Position numbers and translations under genes: made by a program. From Verrucomicrobiota bacterium (GTDB lineage: Bacteria > Verrucomicrobiota > Verrucomicrobiia > Limisphaerales > AV2): a DNA stretch of 16,717 nucleotides. The notes below the pieces were generated by a model. It worked only from the letters and a program-made list of their open reading frames with translations. It searched no databases and had not been told where the DNA came from. The stretch is taken from the NCBI GenBank assembly GCA_003219345.1, contig QHOP01000098.1, positions 1-16,717 on the forward strand, given 5' to 3'. This document shows, piece by piece, positions 7,335 through 14,345 of the stretch (position 1 is the stretch's first letter; each line of letters begins with the position of its first letter).

Positions 7335-8158
7335 ATGCCCCTTCGCCTGCCGGAGAAACGCCCGTCGCCGGGACTGCGGCGACTATTGAAATGATCGACG
7401 TGACCATCGGCACGACCAGTGTCGTCGAGACCGTCGCGGTCGAGGGGATCGACTGGAGTATCGCGGCGGGCGACTACTGGGTGGTTGGCGGTCCCCCCGG
7501 CTCTGGAAAAAGTGATCTGCTGGCAACCCTGGCCGGGTTGCATCGTCCGCTGAAGGGGACGCTGCGGTTTTTTGGAAGCGATATCGCGGAGTTGGGAGAG
7601 GACGATTTTCTGGCGGCCCGGTTGCGGATCGGTTTGGTTTTTGAAAATGGCGGCCGCTCCTTCAATCACTTGACGGTCGCCGAAAATGCGGCGTTGCCGC
7701 TTCGTTACCATCACCACGCGCAAACGGTCGAGACGGACGAACGCGTGAAAAAAATTCTGGAGGCGATCGGCCTCGCGCCGTTCGCGAATGCCATTCCCGG
7801 ACAACTCAAGCACGCTTGGCGCCAGCGGGTCGGCCTGGCCCGGGCCCTGGCGGCCGGCCCCGAAGTTCTGTTGCTGGACAACCCGCTGGCCGGACTTGGC
7901 CCGCAGGAATCGCGCTGGTGGGGGGAATTCCTGGCGCAGCTTTCCAGCGGCCACGAGGTGATGGAAGGACGGCCCACCACGCTGGTGGTCGCCTGCCATG
8001 ATCTGCGTCCGTGGACGGACCAGGGCAAACAATTCGCATTGTTAAAACAAAAACGATGGGCGCTGATCGGCGGACGGGCCGAATTGACTTGCAGCAACGA
8101 TCCGTTGTTGCGTGGGCTGCTGGCGTTGGATTTCAGCGGCGGGCAACCTGTCGGTTAG
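7331..8158 (+). CDS. mlaF: MlaF-like ABC ATPase with degenerate catalytic motifs
   Basis: This encodes 275 residues from a GTG (7331-7333) that overlaps the mlaE stop; an ATG at 7391 is an alternative start. It is the expected nucleotide-binding partner of the permease. Walker A is intact (GPPGSGKSD, 54-62), and so are the Walker B aspartate (VLLLD, D183) and the H-loop histidine (VACHDL, H223). Other sites depart from consensus. The Q-loop glutamine is Glu (VFENGG, E105). The LSGGQ signature is LKHAWRQR (159-166). The catalytic glutamate after Walker B is Asn (N184). The D-loop aspartate is Gly (LAGLG, G190). The downstream helix RVGLARALA is normal, so this is not random decay. I recall similar substitutions, such as a WRQR signature and LLLDN, in related Verrucomicrobiota proteins, which suggests a clade variant. 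It would power lipid movement with MlaE and MlaD if it still hydrolyses ATP. Confidence 0.9.
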   Translation: MNAPSPAGETPVAGTAATIEMIDVTIGTTSVVETVAVEGIDWSIAAGDYWVVGGPPGSGKSDLLATLAGLHRPLKGTLRFFGSDIAELGEDDFLAARLRIGLVFENGGRSFNHLTVAENAALPLRYHHHAQTVETDERVKKILEAIGLAPFANAIPGQLKHAWRQRVGLARALAAGPEVLLLDNPLAGLGPQESRWWGEFLAQLSSGHEVMEGRPTTLVVACHDLRPWTDQGKQFALLKQKRWALIGGRAELTCSNDPLLRGLLALDFSGGQPVG

Positions 8159-8203
8159 CGATCCGCCAAACGGACTTACCCGCCAATATGCGAAACGAGG
8201 AAA

Positions 8204-8272
8204 ACGGAGTCCCGGAGAGCTGGAGTCGTGATTCGTCCTTTGCTCCGCAACTCCAACCCTCCGGCATTCCGT
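8204..8272. repeat. Imperfect long inverted repeat between mlaF and mlaD
   Basis: The left arm at 8204-8230 begins ACGGAGTCCCGGAGAGCTGG. The right arm at 8246-8272, read on the minus strand, begins ACGGAATGCCGGAGGGTTGG. The 27-base arms match at 21 positions, and most mismatches would be G-U pairs in RNA. They enclose a 15-base loop. The element fills most of the 125-base gap between the ATPase stop and the MlaD start. No T-run follows, so it looks like a dispersed repeat or RNA structure and not an intrinsic terminator. Confidence 0.7.
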
Positions 8273-8283
8273 CCCTCTAGCCC

Positions 8284-9390
8284 ATGGCACTGCAGGACCT
8301 GACACCTCAACTGCGCACGCGGCTCAGCCGAATGGAGCGGGCAGTCGGGATTTTCGTCGGATTGGCGGCGGTGCTGTTGTTGTCGGGCTTCTTCTACTAC
8401 CTCTATCACACGGCGGTGCGGAAGGGCTGGTTCCTGACCAAGGTGACCTACTACGCTTATGTGGACAGCGCGGCTGGACTGAAGGTGGGAGATCCGGTGA
8501 AGTTGATGGGTTTTGACGCTGGAGAGATCACCAAAATACTGCCTGAGAATCCTGAGTCAGAGTATGACGTTTTCATCGAGTTCAAAATCAAAGAACCGAA
8601 TTATGGTTACATCTGGTTTCCTGACTCGCGGGTCAAAGTGATAGCGACGGGTTTTCTCGGGAGTCGCTTTTTGGAGGTCACCAAAGGCGGGAGTTCGGGT
8701 TCGACCAATGTCGCGTATCACGCGACTTACCGGGAGGAGGTGGTCAACGGCAAAAAGCTCGTCACGGGCGTTTGGCAGGACAAGGAAGGCACCTACGCGC
8801 CTTACACCAAAAGTTCCAGATACTGGTTAGTGGCCGATGAAGCCCCTCCGGTAACCGAGCGGCTGGAGGGGATCGCGAAAGAATTGGAACAGGCGCTACC
8901 CAATATTCTCAACCTGACGAATCAATTGACCGCGGTGTTGACCAACAGCGCGCAAGCGACGTCGAATCTGAACGCGCTCGCCCTGAGCGCGCGTCCGACC
9001 GCCACCAACCTTGCCGAAATTACGGCGCAGCTCCGCGAGTTTAACGGCTCGCTCGGCCGCTGGCTCTTTTCCACAAATTTCAATCAACAACTCGAACTGG
9101 CGGCGAACAATGCGAACGCCACTCTCGCCAGTGTCGATAGCAACCTGGTCGTCGTTGCGGAAAAACTTTCGCTCTCGTTGGACAACCTCGCCAACATCAC
9201 GAGCAACCTGAACGCGCAGGTGCAGACCAACACCAACATTCTCAGTGCAATTTCCGCGGCCGTCACTCACACCGATGACCTGGTGCAAGGCCTCAAGCGA
9301 CACTGGTTGCTGCGTTCGGCGTTTAAGACCAGGACCACGAATCAGCCGCCGTCTCGACCCCTCCTGCCACCCACGCGCCCGCGACCGTGA
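8284..9390 (+). CDS. mlaD: MlaD-type MCE domain protein (lipid-binding subunit)
   Basis: This 368-residue protein is anchored in the inner membrane by one N-terminal helix (about 21-41, VGIFVGLAAVLLLSGFFYYL) with the rest in the periplasm. The MCE domain (about 51-135) contains the usual YVDSAAGLKVGDPVKLMGFD and a following I..I...... beta pattern, ending in GFLGSRFLEVTKG. MCE domains form hexameric rings that pass phospholipids between inner-membrane permease and outer partners. After about residue 190 there is a long helical region very rich in Asn, Thr, Leu and Ala (NILNLTNQLTAVLTNSAQATSNLNAL and similar), which would form the helical needle or stalk seen in longer MCE proteins. The C-terminus is basic and Pro-rich (TTNQPPSRPLLPPTRPRP). 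The gene follows mlaE and mlaF after a repeat-filled 125-base gap. No Shine-Dalgarno is seen before the ATG. Confidence 0.92.
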   Translation: MALQDLTPQLRTRLSRMERAVGIFVGLAAVLLLSGFFYYLYHTAVRKGWFLTKVTYYAYVDSAAGLKVGDPVKLMGFDAGEITKILPENPESEYDVFIEFKIKEPNYGYIWFPDSRVKVIATGFLGSRFLEVTKGGSSGSTNVAYHATYREEVVNGKKLVTGVWQDKEGTYAPYTKSSRYWLVADEAPPVTERLEGIAKELEQALPNILNLTNQLTAVLTNSAQATSNLNALALSARPTATNLAEITAQLREFNGSLGRWLFSTNFNQQLELAANNANATLASVDSNLVVVAEKLSLSLDNLANITSNLNAQVQTNTNILSAISAAVTHTDDLVQGLKRHWLLRSAFKTRTTNQPPSRPLLPPTRPRP

Positions 9391-9430
9391 GCGCCAGGGA
9401 CCGTATCGGCGAGCCGCGCCTTTTGAACAT

Positions 9431-9459
9431 TTGACCTGCTGGATGCCTTCCCCTACAGT
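9431..9459 (+). promoter_or_regulatory. Candidate sigma-70-like promoter for serA
   Basis: TTGACC (9431-9436, five of six to consensus), a 17-base spacer, then TACAGT (9454-9459, four of six). A transcript would start near 9466, only about 8 bases before the serA ATG at 9474, too short for a normal Shine-Dalgarno. This supports serA having its own promoter downstream of the Mla genes. Confidence 0.45.
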
Positions 9460-9473
9460 GCCCGCCCTGCTTT

Positions 9474-11063
9474 ATGAACGTGATGATTTGCGACCCCATT
9501 TCGCCGAAGGGAATCGCTTTGTTGCAACAGCAGCCCGAGTTCAAAGTGACGGTGCTGGAAAAGCGGCTGGCCGAAGCCGAACTGTTGCCGCTGGTGGGGG
9601 AAGTTGCCGCCATGGTCGTGCGATCCGAAACCAAAGTGACAAAACGAATCATTGAGGCGGCCCCGAAGCTTCGCGTGGTGGGCCGCGCGGGCGTGGGTAT
9701 TGACAACGTGGATGTCCCGACCGCGACGCAGCGGGGCATCGTGGTGATGAACACCCCCGGCGGCAACACGATCTCGACCGCCGAACTGACATTCTCGATG
9801 TTGATGGCGCTGGCGCGGAAAATTCCGCAGGCGCACGGTTCGATGAAAGCGGCGGAGTGGAACCGGAAGGAATTCCAAGGCGTCGAACTTTACAACAAAA
9901 CGCTCGGCGTCCTCGGCACGGGCCGAATCGGAAGCGAAGTCGCCCGGCGCGCCATCGCCTTCGGCATGAGGGTGCTGGCCTACGACCCGTATTTGTCGCT
10001 GTCGCGGGCGAAGGAGCTGCAGGTGGAACTGGTCGAGCTTGACGAAATTTACGCCCGCGCTGATTTCATCACCGTCCATATGCCGATGAGCGAGGAGACG
10101 CGTGGGATGATCAACGCCGCGGCGTTTGCGAAGATGAAGAAAGGGGTGCGCGTGCTCAACTGCGCCCGAGGCGGCATCATCCATGAGCAAGACCTTTACG
10201 ACGCGATCAAGAGCGGGCGCGTAGCCGGTGCGGCGCTGGACGTTTATGAAACGGAGCCGCCGCCCAAAGAATTTCCCTTGCGCGATCTGCCGCAGGTGAT
10301 CATGACGCCGCATCTGGGCGCGAGCACGGAGGAGGCGCAGGAAAACGTCGGCATTGAAGTGGCCGAGGCGATCACCGACTATCTGGTGCACGGCGCTGTG
10401 CGCAACGCCGTCAATCTGCCAAATCTCGACGCCAAGACCTACGCGCTGGTCAAACCTTATTTGAACCTCGGCGAAAAACTCGGACGCCTGCTCGCGCAAT
10501 TGGCGCCGAAACGCAACGAGCGCGTGGTCATCACCTACGCGGGCAGGGCTGCCGAAATGCCCGGCGATCCCATCAGCCGTTCGGTGCTCAAGGGTTTTCT
10601 GGAATTGGCCGGCGGCAAAGAGGTGAACCAGGTCAACGTGCGCGCCCTGGCGAGTTCGCTCGGTTTGCTGGTTGAAGAAGTCAAATCGAACGAAGAAACA
10701 GATTTCAACGAATGGTTGCATGTGGCGGTCTATTCCGAGGGGCAAAAAGTGTCCGTGGGCGGCACGTTCTTTGGCAAACAGAGCCATCCGCGGATCGTGC
10801 GGATAAACAGTTTGCCGGTGGAAGTCGTGCCGTCCGGCGTGCTGTTTCTGATGACGAACAAAGACCGGCCAGGCATCGTTGGTTGCATCGGCACTCTGAT
10901 GGGCAAATACAAAATCAACATCGCCAACATGAGTTTGAGCCGCGACAACAAGGGGGGCCACGCGCTGACGGTGCTGAATCTCGACAGCGTGCCGCCGGCG
11001 GAATTGCTCCAGGAAATCCAGATGGACCCGGACATCAGCAATGTGCGGGTGGTGAAGTTGTAA
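9474..11063 (+). CDS. serA: D-3-phosphoglycerate dehydrogenase (long form with ASB and ACT domains)
   Basis: This 529-residue cytosolic enzyme oxidises 3-phosphoglycerate with NAD+ to 3-phosphohydroxypyruvate, the first committed step of serine synthesis. The substrate domain contains VGRAGVGIDNVDV (69-81) and NTPGGNTISTAEL (93-105). The NAD-binding Rossmann motif is LGVLGTGRIGSEVA (144-157), with the adenosine-ribose aspartate at D171. The catalytic residues are in NCARGG (R232), ETEP (E261) and TPHLGA (H280). After about residue 315 come the allosteric substrate-binding (ASB) domain and a C-terminal ACT domain (about 456-529; FLMTNKDRPGIVGCIGTLMG), the serine-sensing module of type I enzymes such as that of mycobacteria. 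Length is normal for this form. It has its own candidate promoter and is followed by a hairpin before the parvulin gene. A long minus-strand frame across it is a shadow. Confidence 0.97.
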   Translation: MNVMICDPISPKGIALLQQQPEFKVTVLEKRLAEAELLPLVGEVAAMVVRSETKVTKRIIEAAPKLRVVGRAGVGIDNVDVPTATQRGIVVMNTPGGNTISTAELTFSMLMALARKIPQAHGSMKAAEWNRKEFQGVELYNKTLGVLGTGRIGSEVARRAIAFGMRVLAYDPYLSLSRAKELQVELVELDEIYARADFITVHMPMSEETRGMINAAAFAKMKKGVRVLNCARGGIIHEQDLYDAIKSGRVAGAALDVYETEPPPKEFPLRDLPQVIMTPHLGASTEEAQENVGIEVAEAITDYLVHGAVRNAVNLPNLDAKTYALVKPYLNLGEKLGRLLAQLAPKRNERVVITYAGRAAEMPGDPISRSVLKGFLELAGGKEVNQVNVRALASSLGLLVEEVKSNEETDFNEWLHVAVYSEGQKVSVGGTFFGKQSHPRIVRINSLPVEVVPSGVLFLMTNKDRPGIVGCIGTLMGKYKINIANMSLSRDNKGGHALTVLNLDSVPPAELLQEIQMDPDISNVRVVKL

Positions 11064-11095
11064 TCGCCTTCGAGTTGTGCGAGGCTCGAAGCATT

Positions 11096-11114
11096 CGACG
11101 GTTGCAGGCCGTCG
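11096..11114. repeat. Hairpin in the serA-parvulin gap
   Basis: A perfect 6-base stem CGACGG (11096-11101) and CCGTCG (11109-11114) encloses TTGCAGG. It lies between the serA stop and the parvulin ATG, 16 bases before the latter. No T-run follows, so it looks more like a REP-type hairpin or 5'-UTR structure than a terminator. A smaller TCGAAGCATTCGA palindrome lies just before it and overlaps its edge. Confidence 0.5.
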
Positions 11115-11130
11115 GAAACAGAAAGATAAA

Positions 11131-12255
11131 ATGAAGACCAGGAAGATAAGGGCCCTGTTGGGCGCATTGGCTTTGGCTGCCGTCGGCGTTGCCGCGGGTG
11201 AGGCCAGTAAAGAAAACACGCCCAAACCGACCGCCAACCCCCAGCAGCTTTTTGCGGACGATATGCTTTGCAAAGGCAAAGGGGTCGAAATCAAGCGCAG
11301 CCAGTTGGATGAAGCCTTCCTGCAGTTCAAAGCCAACCTGAACGCGCGCGGACAAACCCTGCCGGAGGACAAGCGAGAGCAGGTCGAGTCACAGTTGCTC
11401 GACCGGCTCGTCATCACGAGGTTGATCCTGCTTCAAGCCAGTGAAGAGGACAAAAAGAAAGCCCGGACCTCCGCTGACAAATTCGTGGCTGCCACGAAGG
11501 AACAGGCTGGCTCGGAGGAATCCTTCAACCGTCAGCTTGGCGCGATGAGTTTCACGCCGGCACAGTTTGACGCGCAGGTGATCGAGCAAGCGATTTGTGA
11601 GGAAGTCGTGGATCGGGAGTTGAAGAGCAAAGTGGACGTGACCGAGGAGCAGATCAAAAAGTTCTATGCCGAGAACCCGCAACAGTTTGAACGGCCGGAA
11701 ACGGTCCGCGCCGCGCATATCCTGCTTTCCACGCGAGACGCAGTCACGGGCCAGGAGTTGAGCGAGGAAAAGAAAAAAGAGAAGAAACAGCAGGTGGCGA
11801 AGATTCTGGAGCGTGCCAAAAAAGGCGAGGACTTTGCCGCGCTGGCCAAGGAATTTTCGGAGGACCCAGGCTCGAAGAACAAAGGTGGCGAATACACTTT
11901 CGCTCGGGGGCAATTCCGAAATCCTGAGTTTGAAAACGCAGCCTTCGCGCTGAAAACCAACGAGGTTAGCGGCATCCTCACCACGGCGTTGGGCTACCAT
12001 ATCATCAAGTTGTATGAGAGAACGCCGGCCCGGCGGCTCGAGCTGGCCAAGGTGAAGGACGACCTTAAAGAGCAACTCGCGCGATTCGAGGTCCAGGACA
12101 AACTGCTGCCCGGTTATCTGAAAAAACTGAAGCAGGACGCCAATCTGGAATACCTCAACGGCGCCAAAGCGCCGGTGGAAATGTCCGCCGAACCTCCGTC
12201 AGAAAAGCCTGCGGAAAAAACCGCGGACAAATCCGCCGCGCCAGACAAGAAATAG
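11131..12255 (+). CDS. Secreted parvulin-type peptidyl-prolyl isomerase (SurA/PrsA-like)
   Basis: This encodes 374 residues from ATG 11131. The start was chosen because a signal peptide follows directly (MKTRKIRALLGALALAAVGVAAG, about 1-23); an in-frame GTG at 11077 would bury it. The mature protein has a helical SurA-N-like chaperone region (about 55-180, with QLDEAFLQFKANL and QVESQLLDRLVITRLILL). A parvulin rotamase domain follows (about 191-297): VRAAHILLS (192-200), FAALAKEFSEDPGSKNKGGEYTF (235-257), FENAAFALKTNEVSGILTTALGYHIIKL (267-294). A helical segment and an Ala/Lys/Pro-rich tail (about 345-374) end the protein. It should assist folding of exported or outer-membrane proteins in the periplasm. 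No lipobox cysteine follows the signal sequence, so it is probably soluble. It may be read through from serA, 67 bases upstream. Confidence 0.92.
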   Translation: MKTRKIRALLGALALAAVGVAAGEASKENTPKPTANPQQLFADDMLCKGKGVEIKRSQLDEAFLQFKANLNARGQTLPEDKREQVESQLLDRLVITRLILLQASEEDKKKARTSADKFVAATKEQAGSEESFNRQLGAMSFTPAQFDAQVIEQAICEEVVDRELKSKVDVTEEQIKKFYAENPQQFERPETVRAAHILLSTRDAVTGQELSEEKKKEKKQQVAKILERAKKGEDFAALAKEFSEDPGSKNKGGEYTFARGQFRNPEFENAAFALKTNEVSGILTTALGYHIIKLYERTPARRLELAKVKDDLKEQLARFEVQDKLLPGYLKKLKQDANLEYLNGAKAPVEMSAEPPSEKPAEKTADKSAAPDKK

Positions 12256-12277
12256 GTTTGAGTCACGGGGAAATGTC

Positions 12278-12348
12278 GGAGCAAAGGGTGAATCAGTGAA
12301 CGGCGGGGGCCGGTGCGTCGCTCCATTGCTCAAATATCCCATTGCTCC
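12278..12348. repeat. Inverted and direct repeats between convergent genes
   Basis: GGAGCAAAGGG (12278-12288) is the near-complement (10 of 11) of CCCATTGCTCC (12338-12348). A second copy of the right-hand motif, CCATTGCTC, lies at 12323-12331, so the left arm could pair with either. TTTGAG (12257-12262) and CTCAAA (12329-12334) are also complementary. The segment fills the gap between the parvulin stop and the convergent DUF1844 stop. It may act as a two-way terminator, but there are no clear T-runs. Confidence 0.45.
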
Positions 12349-12353
12349 TCGAA

Positions 12354-12803
12354 TCAATACTTCTTGGAGAATTTCTTTCGCGAGCCTTCGTCGGAGGGAG
12401 GTGCGGACGGTTGGCCTGACCCCTCTGAAGGTTTCGCTGGTCCGGCAGCCTTGGCGGGCTCGCTCGCTGCCATCGACGGCGGTGCTTGAGGCTGGCGGGC
12501 CTGGCCCTCAACGGCTTCCACGAACACCAGGCGCAGCGCTGTCAAACTCTGTTTCAGGAGCTTGTCCTCCTGTTTGTCGAGATTGCCCCTGGTCTTGACC
12601 TCGAGCATCTCCAGTTGGTCAATGAACATCTTTGCGCTTTCGATGTCCTGCATGGTCCGGCCCGTTTCCGGATGCGGCATTCTGCCGAGCAGCATCAGCG
12701 CCATATTCGTCTGTTGGACCACCATGCCGGCGAACAGCGAGGACATCGTTTCTTCACCGCTCGCGTTGGCCAGGGCATCTTTGGAAAATCGCGTGCCGTT
12801 CAT
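12354..12803 (-). CDS. DUF1844 family protein
   Basis: This is a 149-residue soluble protein. The conserved core covers about 20-100: SSLFAGMVVQQTNMALMLLG (21-40), then PETGRTMQDIESAKMFIDQL and LEVKTRGNLDKQEDKLLKQSLTALRLVFVEAV. These give the DUF1844 pattern of a phenylalanine-led helix, a TG turn, the D..SAK..ID.L.ML..KT.GNL block and a final LR helix. The C-terminal third is Pro/Ala/Ser-rich and ends in basic residues (GSRKKFSKKY), probably disordered. No biochemical function is established for the family. Its ATG overlaps the TGA of the Lon-like gene upstream (ATGA, 12800-12803), so the two are very probably translated together. It converges on the parvulin gene. Confidence 0.88.
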   Translation of the reverse strand: MNGTRFSKDALANASGEETMSSLFAGMVVQQTNMALMLLGRMPHPETGRTMQDIESAKMFIDQLEMLEVKTRGNLDKQEDKLLKQSLTALRLVFVEAVEGQARQPQAPPSMAASEPAKAAGPAKPSEGSGQPSAPPSDEGSRKKFSKKY

Positions 12804-13489
12804 TGGTTCTTATTCTTTTCCCGGCGGCGGATGTCCGCCATCAAAAAGCGAATCAGGTGCCTCAGCCGCGATTCCAGGTCAACCGTCTCCAACAGGAGTT
12901 GGCGTTCCAGCGGCGAGGAGAGCAGCGTCCAGGAAATCAGGTCAGTGATCTCTTCCGGGTTGTTGCGTTTGGCCAGAATCTCGATCCCGTGCTTGACCAG
13001 AAAGTCCGGAGGCAGGTCGTTTTCGCCGAGATCTTCCAACTGTCCGAGTCTTTTCAGCACGGGAACCGGAAGCTCGAAGCCTTGTTCGAGTCGTTCAGAG
13101 ATCAGTTCCAGCAGTTTGACCGTGAGCGCGTCCACGGCCACGCTGTCGGTTTTGGTTGAATCCAGCGCGCGGATGCGATTCACCCGGTACGGTTTATAGC
13201 GCAGCGTCTCGGTCAATTCCACGCGCGCGATGCCTTGCAGGATGAGGTTCGAGGTGCCGTCTTTCCGTGCCACCGAAGCGCGGATCAAACCCAGGCCTGC
13301 CACGTTGCAAGGTGTTTCGCGCGTGCGGCCCGGTTTCTGCATCGCCACCGAAAACATCCGGTGCGAACCGAGCGCGTCGATGAGCATCCGTTGATAGCGC
13401 GGCTCGAAAATGTATAGCGGCAGCATCGCCTGGGGAAAGAGGATGGCACTGGGAAGCGTCATGACCGGAACCTCGCGCGGCAATTCCAT
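12800..13489 (-). CDS. Lon N-terminal (PUA-like) substrate-binding domain protein
   Basis: This 229-residue cytosolic protein consists of the LON substrate-binding domain without an ATPase or protease. The N-terminus has the family's pattern: VPVMTLPSAILFPQAMLPLYIFEPRYQRML (7-36), then a glycine-rich strand region (CNVAGLGLIRASVARKDGTSNLILQGIARVEL). The C-terminal half is helical (LVKHGIEILAKRNNPEEITDLISWTL and ERQLLLETVDLESRLRHLIRFL), as in the helical part of stand-alone LonN proteins. Such proteins are thought to bind unfolded or specific partner proteins, but the role is not known. Its stop overlaps the DUF1844 start by four bases. A promoter-like pair of boxes lies directly before the ATG. 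The frame is divergent from the coiled-coil gene, with an 85-base spacer. Confidence 0.92.
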   Translation of the reverse strand: MELPREVPVMTLPSAILFPQAMLPLYIFEPRYQRMLIDALGSHRMFSVAMQKPGRTRETPCNVAGLGLIRASVARKDGTSNLILQGIARVELTETLRYKPYRVNRIRALDSTKTDSVAVDALTVKLLELISERLEQGFELPVPVLKRLGQLEDLGENDLPPDFLVKHGIEILAKRNNPEEITDLISWTLLSSPLERQLLLETVDLESRLRHLIRFLMADIRRREKNKNQ

Positions 13490-13495
13490 GAATAG

Positions 13496-13523
13496 AATCT
13501 AGTCGAGTGCGTCGGTAATTCAA
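13496..13523 (-). promoter_or_regulatory. Candidate promoter for the Lon-like/DUF1844 pair, leaderless arrangement
   Basis: On the minus strand, TTGAAT (13523-13518, four of six to consensus) is followed after 16 bases by TAGATT (13501-13496, four of six). Six bases later comes the ATG at 13489. A transcript would therefore begin at or within a base or two of the start codon. No Shine-Dalgarno is present. The matches are moderate. Confidence 0.35.
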
Positions 13524-13574
13524 GCGGAGATGCGGGCTTGCCAAATTTTCCCGCTCCGCGCATGGTTGAACTTT

Positions 13575-14345
13575 ATGAAAGGCAAAACTGGAATTGTTGT
13601 ATTGGTGGTCCTGTGTATCATACTCGGCGTCGGTCTGTTAATTCGCCATGCCAAGGCGGTTCAGGAAAAACAGACCGCCGAGGCGAGAATTATGCAACTT
13701 TCCAATGACGTCGTGCACACCCAGGACCAGCTCAACGAGCAGAAAAAGGTCAACGACACGCTCGAGAAAACCCTCGAAACCAGGACGACGGAAGCGCAGG
13801 GCCTGTCGAACAAACTGGAAACCGTGACTACCACGCTGACCAGGACCGAGCAGGAGGCCAAAGCCGCGGCGGAACAGGCCAAGGACCAAATCGCCAAGCG
13901 TGACGCCAAGATCGCCGACCTGGAGGGCCAGAATGACGATCTGTCCAGGAAAATGACCGACCTCAATACTTCGATCACCAGCCTGGAATCGCAGATTGAT
14001 GACACGAAAAAGAAACTCGCCGCTTCCGAAGGCGACCGTGAATTCCTGCTCAAAGAGTTGAAGCGCCTGCAGACCGAGAAGGCGGAGCTGGAGCGGAAAT
14101 TCAACGACCTCGCTGTGCTGCGTGACCAGGTCCGCAAGTTGCGCGACGAGCTTTCCATCGCCCGCCGCCTGGAATGGATTCGACGCGGTCTTTATGGTTC
14201 GGAAAAAGGCGCGGAAAAATTGCAGAAAGGATTGGCCGCAGCCGGATCACAGACGAATTACGACCTCAACGTGGAAATCAAACAGTCCGGCGGCGCCAAA
14301 ATCGTTTCTCCCTCCACGAACGCGCCTCCGGCGCCCACCAAATGA
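13575..14345 (+). CDS. Membrane-anchored coiled-coil protein of unknown function
   Basis: This encodes 256 residues from ATG 13575. The start was chosen because the next residues (MKGKTGIVVLVVLCIILGVGLLI) form a single membrane anchor at about 6-23. An in-frame upstream start would place a 15-residue extension with no family character before it. From about 27 to 205 the sequence is a nearly unbroken coiled coil rich in Glu, Lys, Gln and Leu (RTTEAQGLSNKLETVTTTL, QNDDLSRKMTDLNTSITSLE, LKRLQTEKAELERKFNDL). It ends in a small conserved-looking segment, ARRLEWIRRGLYGSEKGAEK (206-225), and a Pro/Ala tail. The orientation is probably an outside coiled coil. I do not recognise a named family. The stop overlaps the MoaA start (ATGA, 14342-14345), which suggests co-translation, though the functional link is unclear. 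Confidence 0.8.
   Translation: MKGKTGIVVLVVLCIILGVGLLIRHAKAVQEKQTAEARIMQLSNDVVHTQDQLNEQKKVNDTLEKTLETRTTEAQGLSNKLETVTTTLTRTEQEAKAAAEQAKDQIAKRDAKIADLEGQNDDLSRKMTDLNTSITSLESQIDDTKKKLAASEGDREFLLKELKRLQTEKAELERKFNDLAVLRDQVRKLRDELSIARRLEWIRRGLYGSEKGAEKLQKGLAAAGSQTNYDLNVEIKQSGGAKIVSPSTNAPPAPTK

Noticed and set aside
9453..11417. 654-codon minus-strand open frame
   Set aside because: It lies antisense to serA and the start of the parvulin gene, both of which have complete catalytic or domain motifs. The minus frame is His/Arg/Gln-rich and matches nothing I know.
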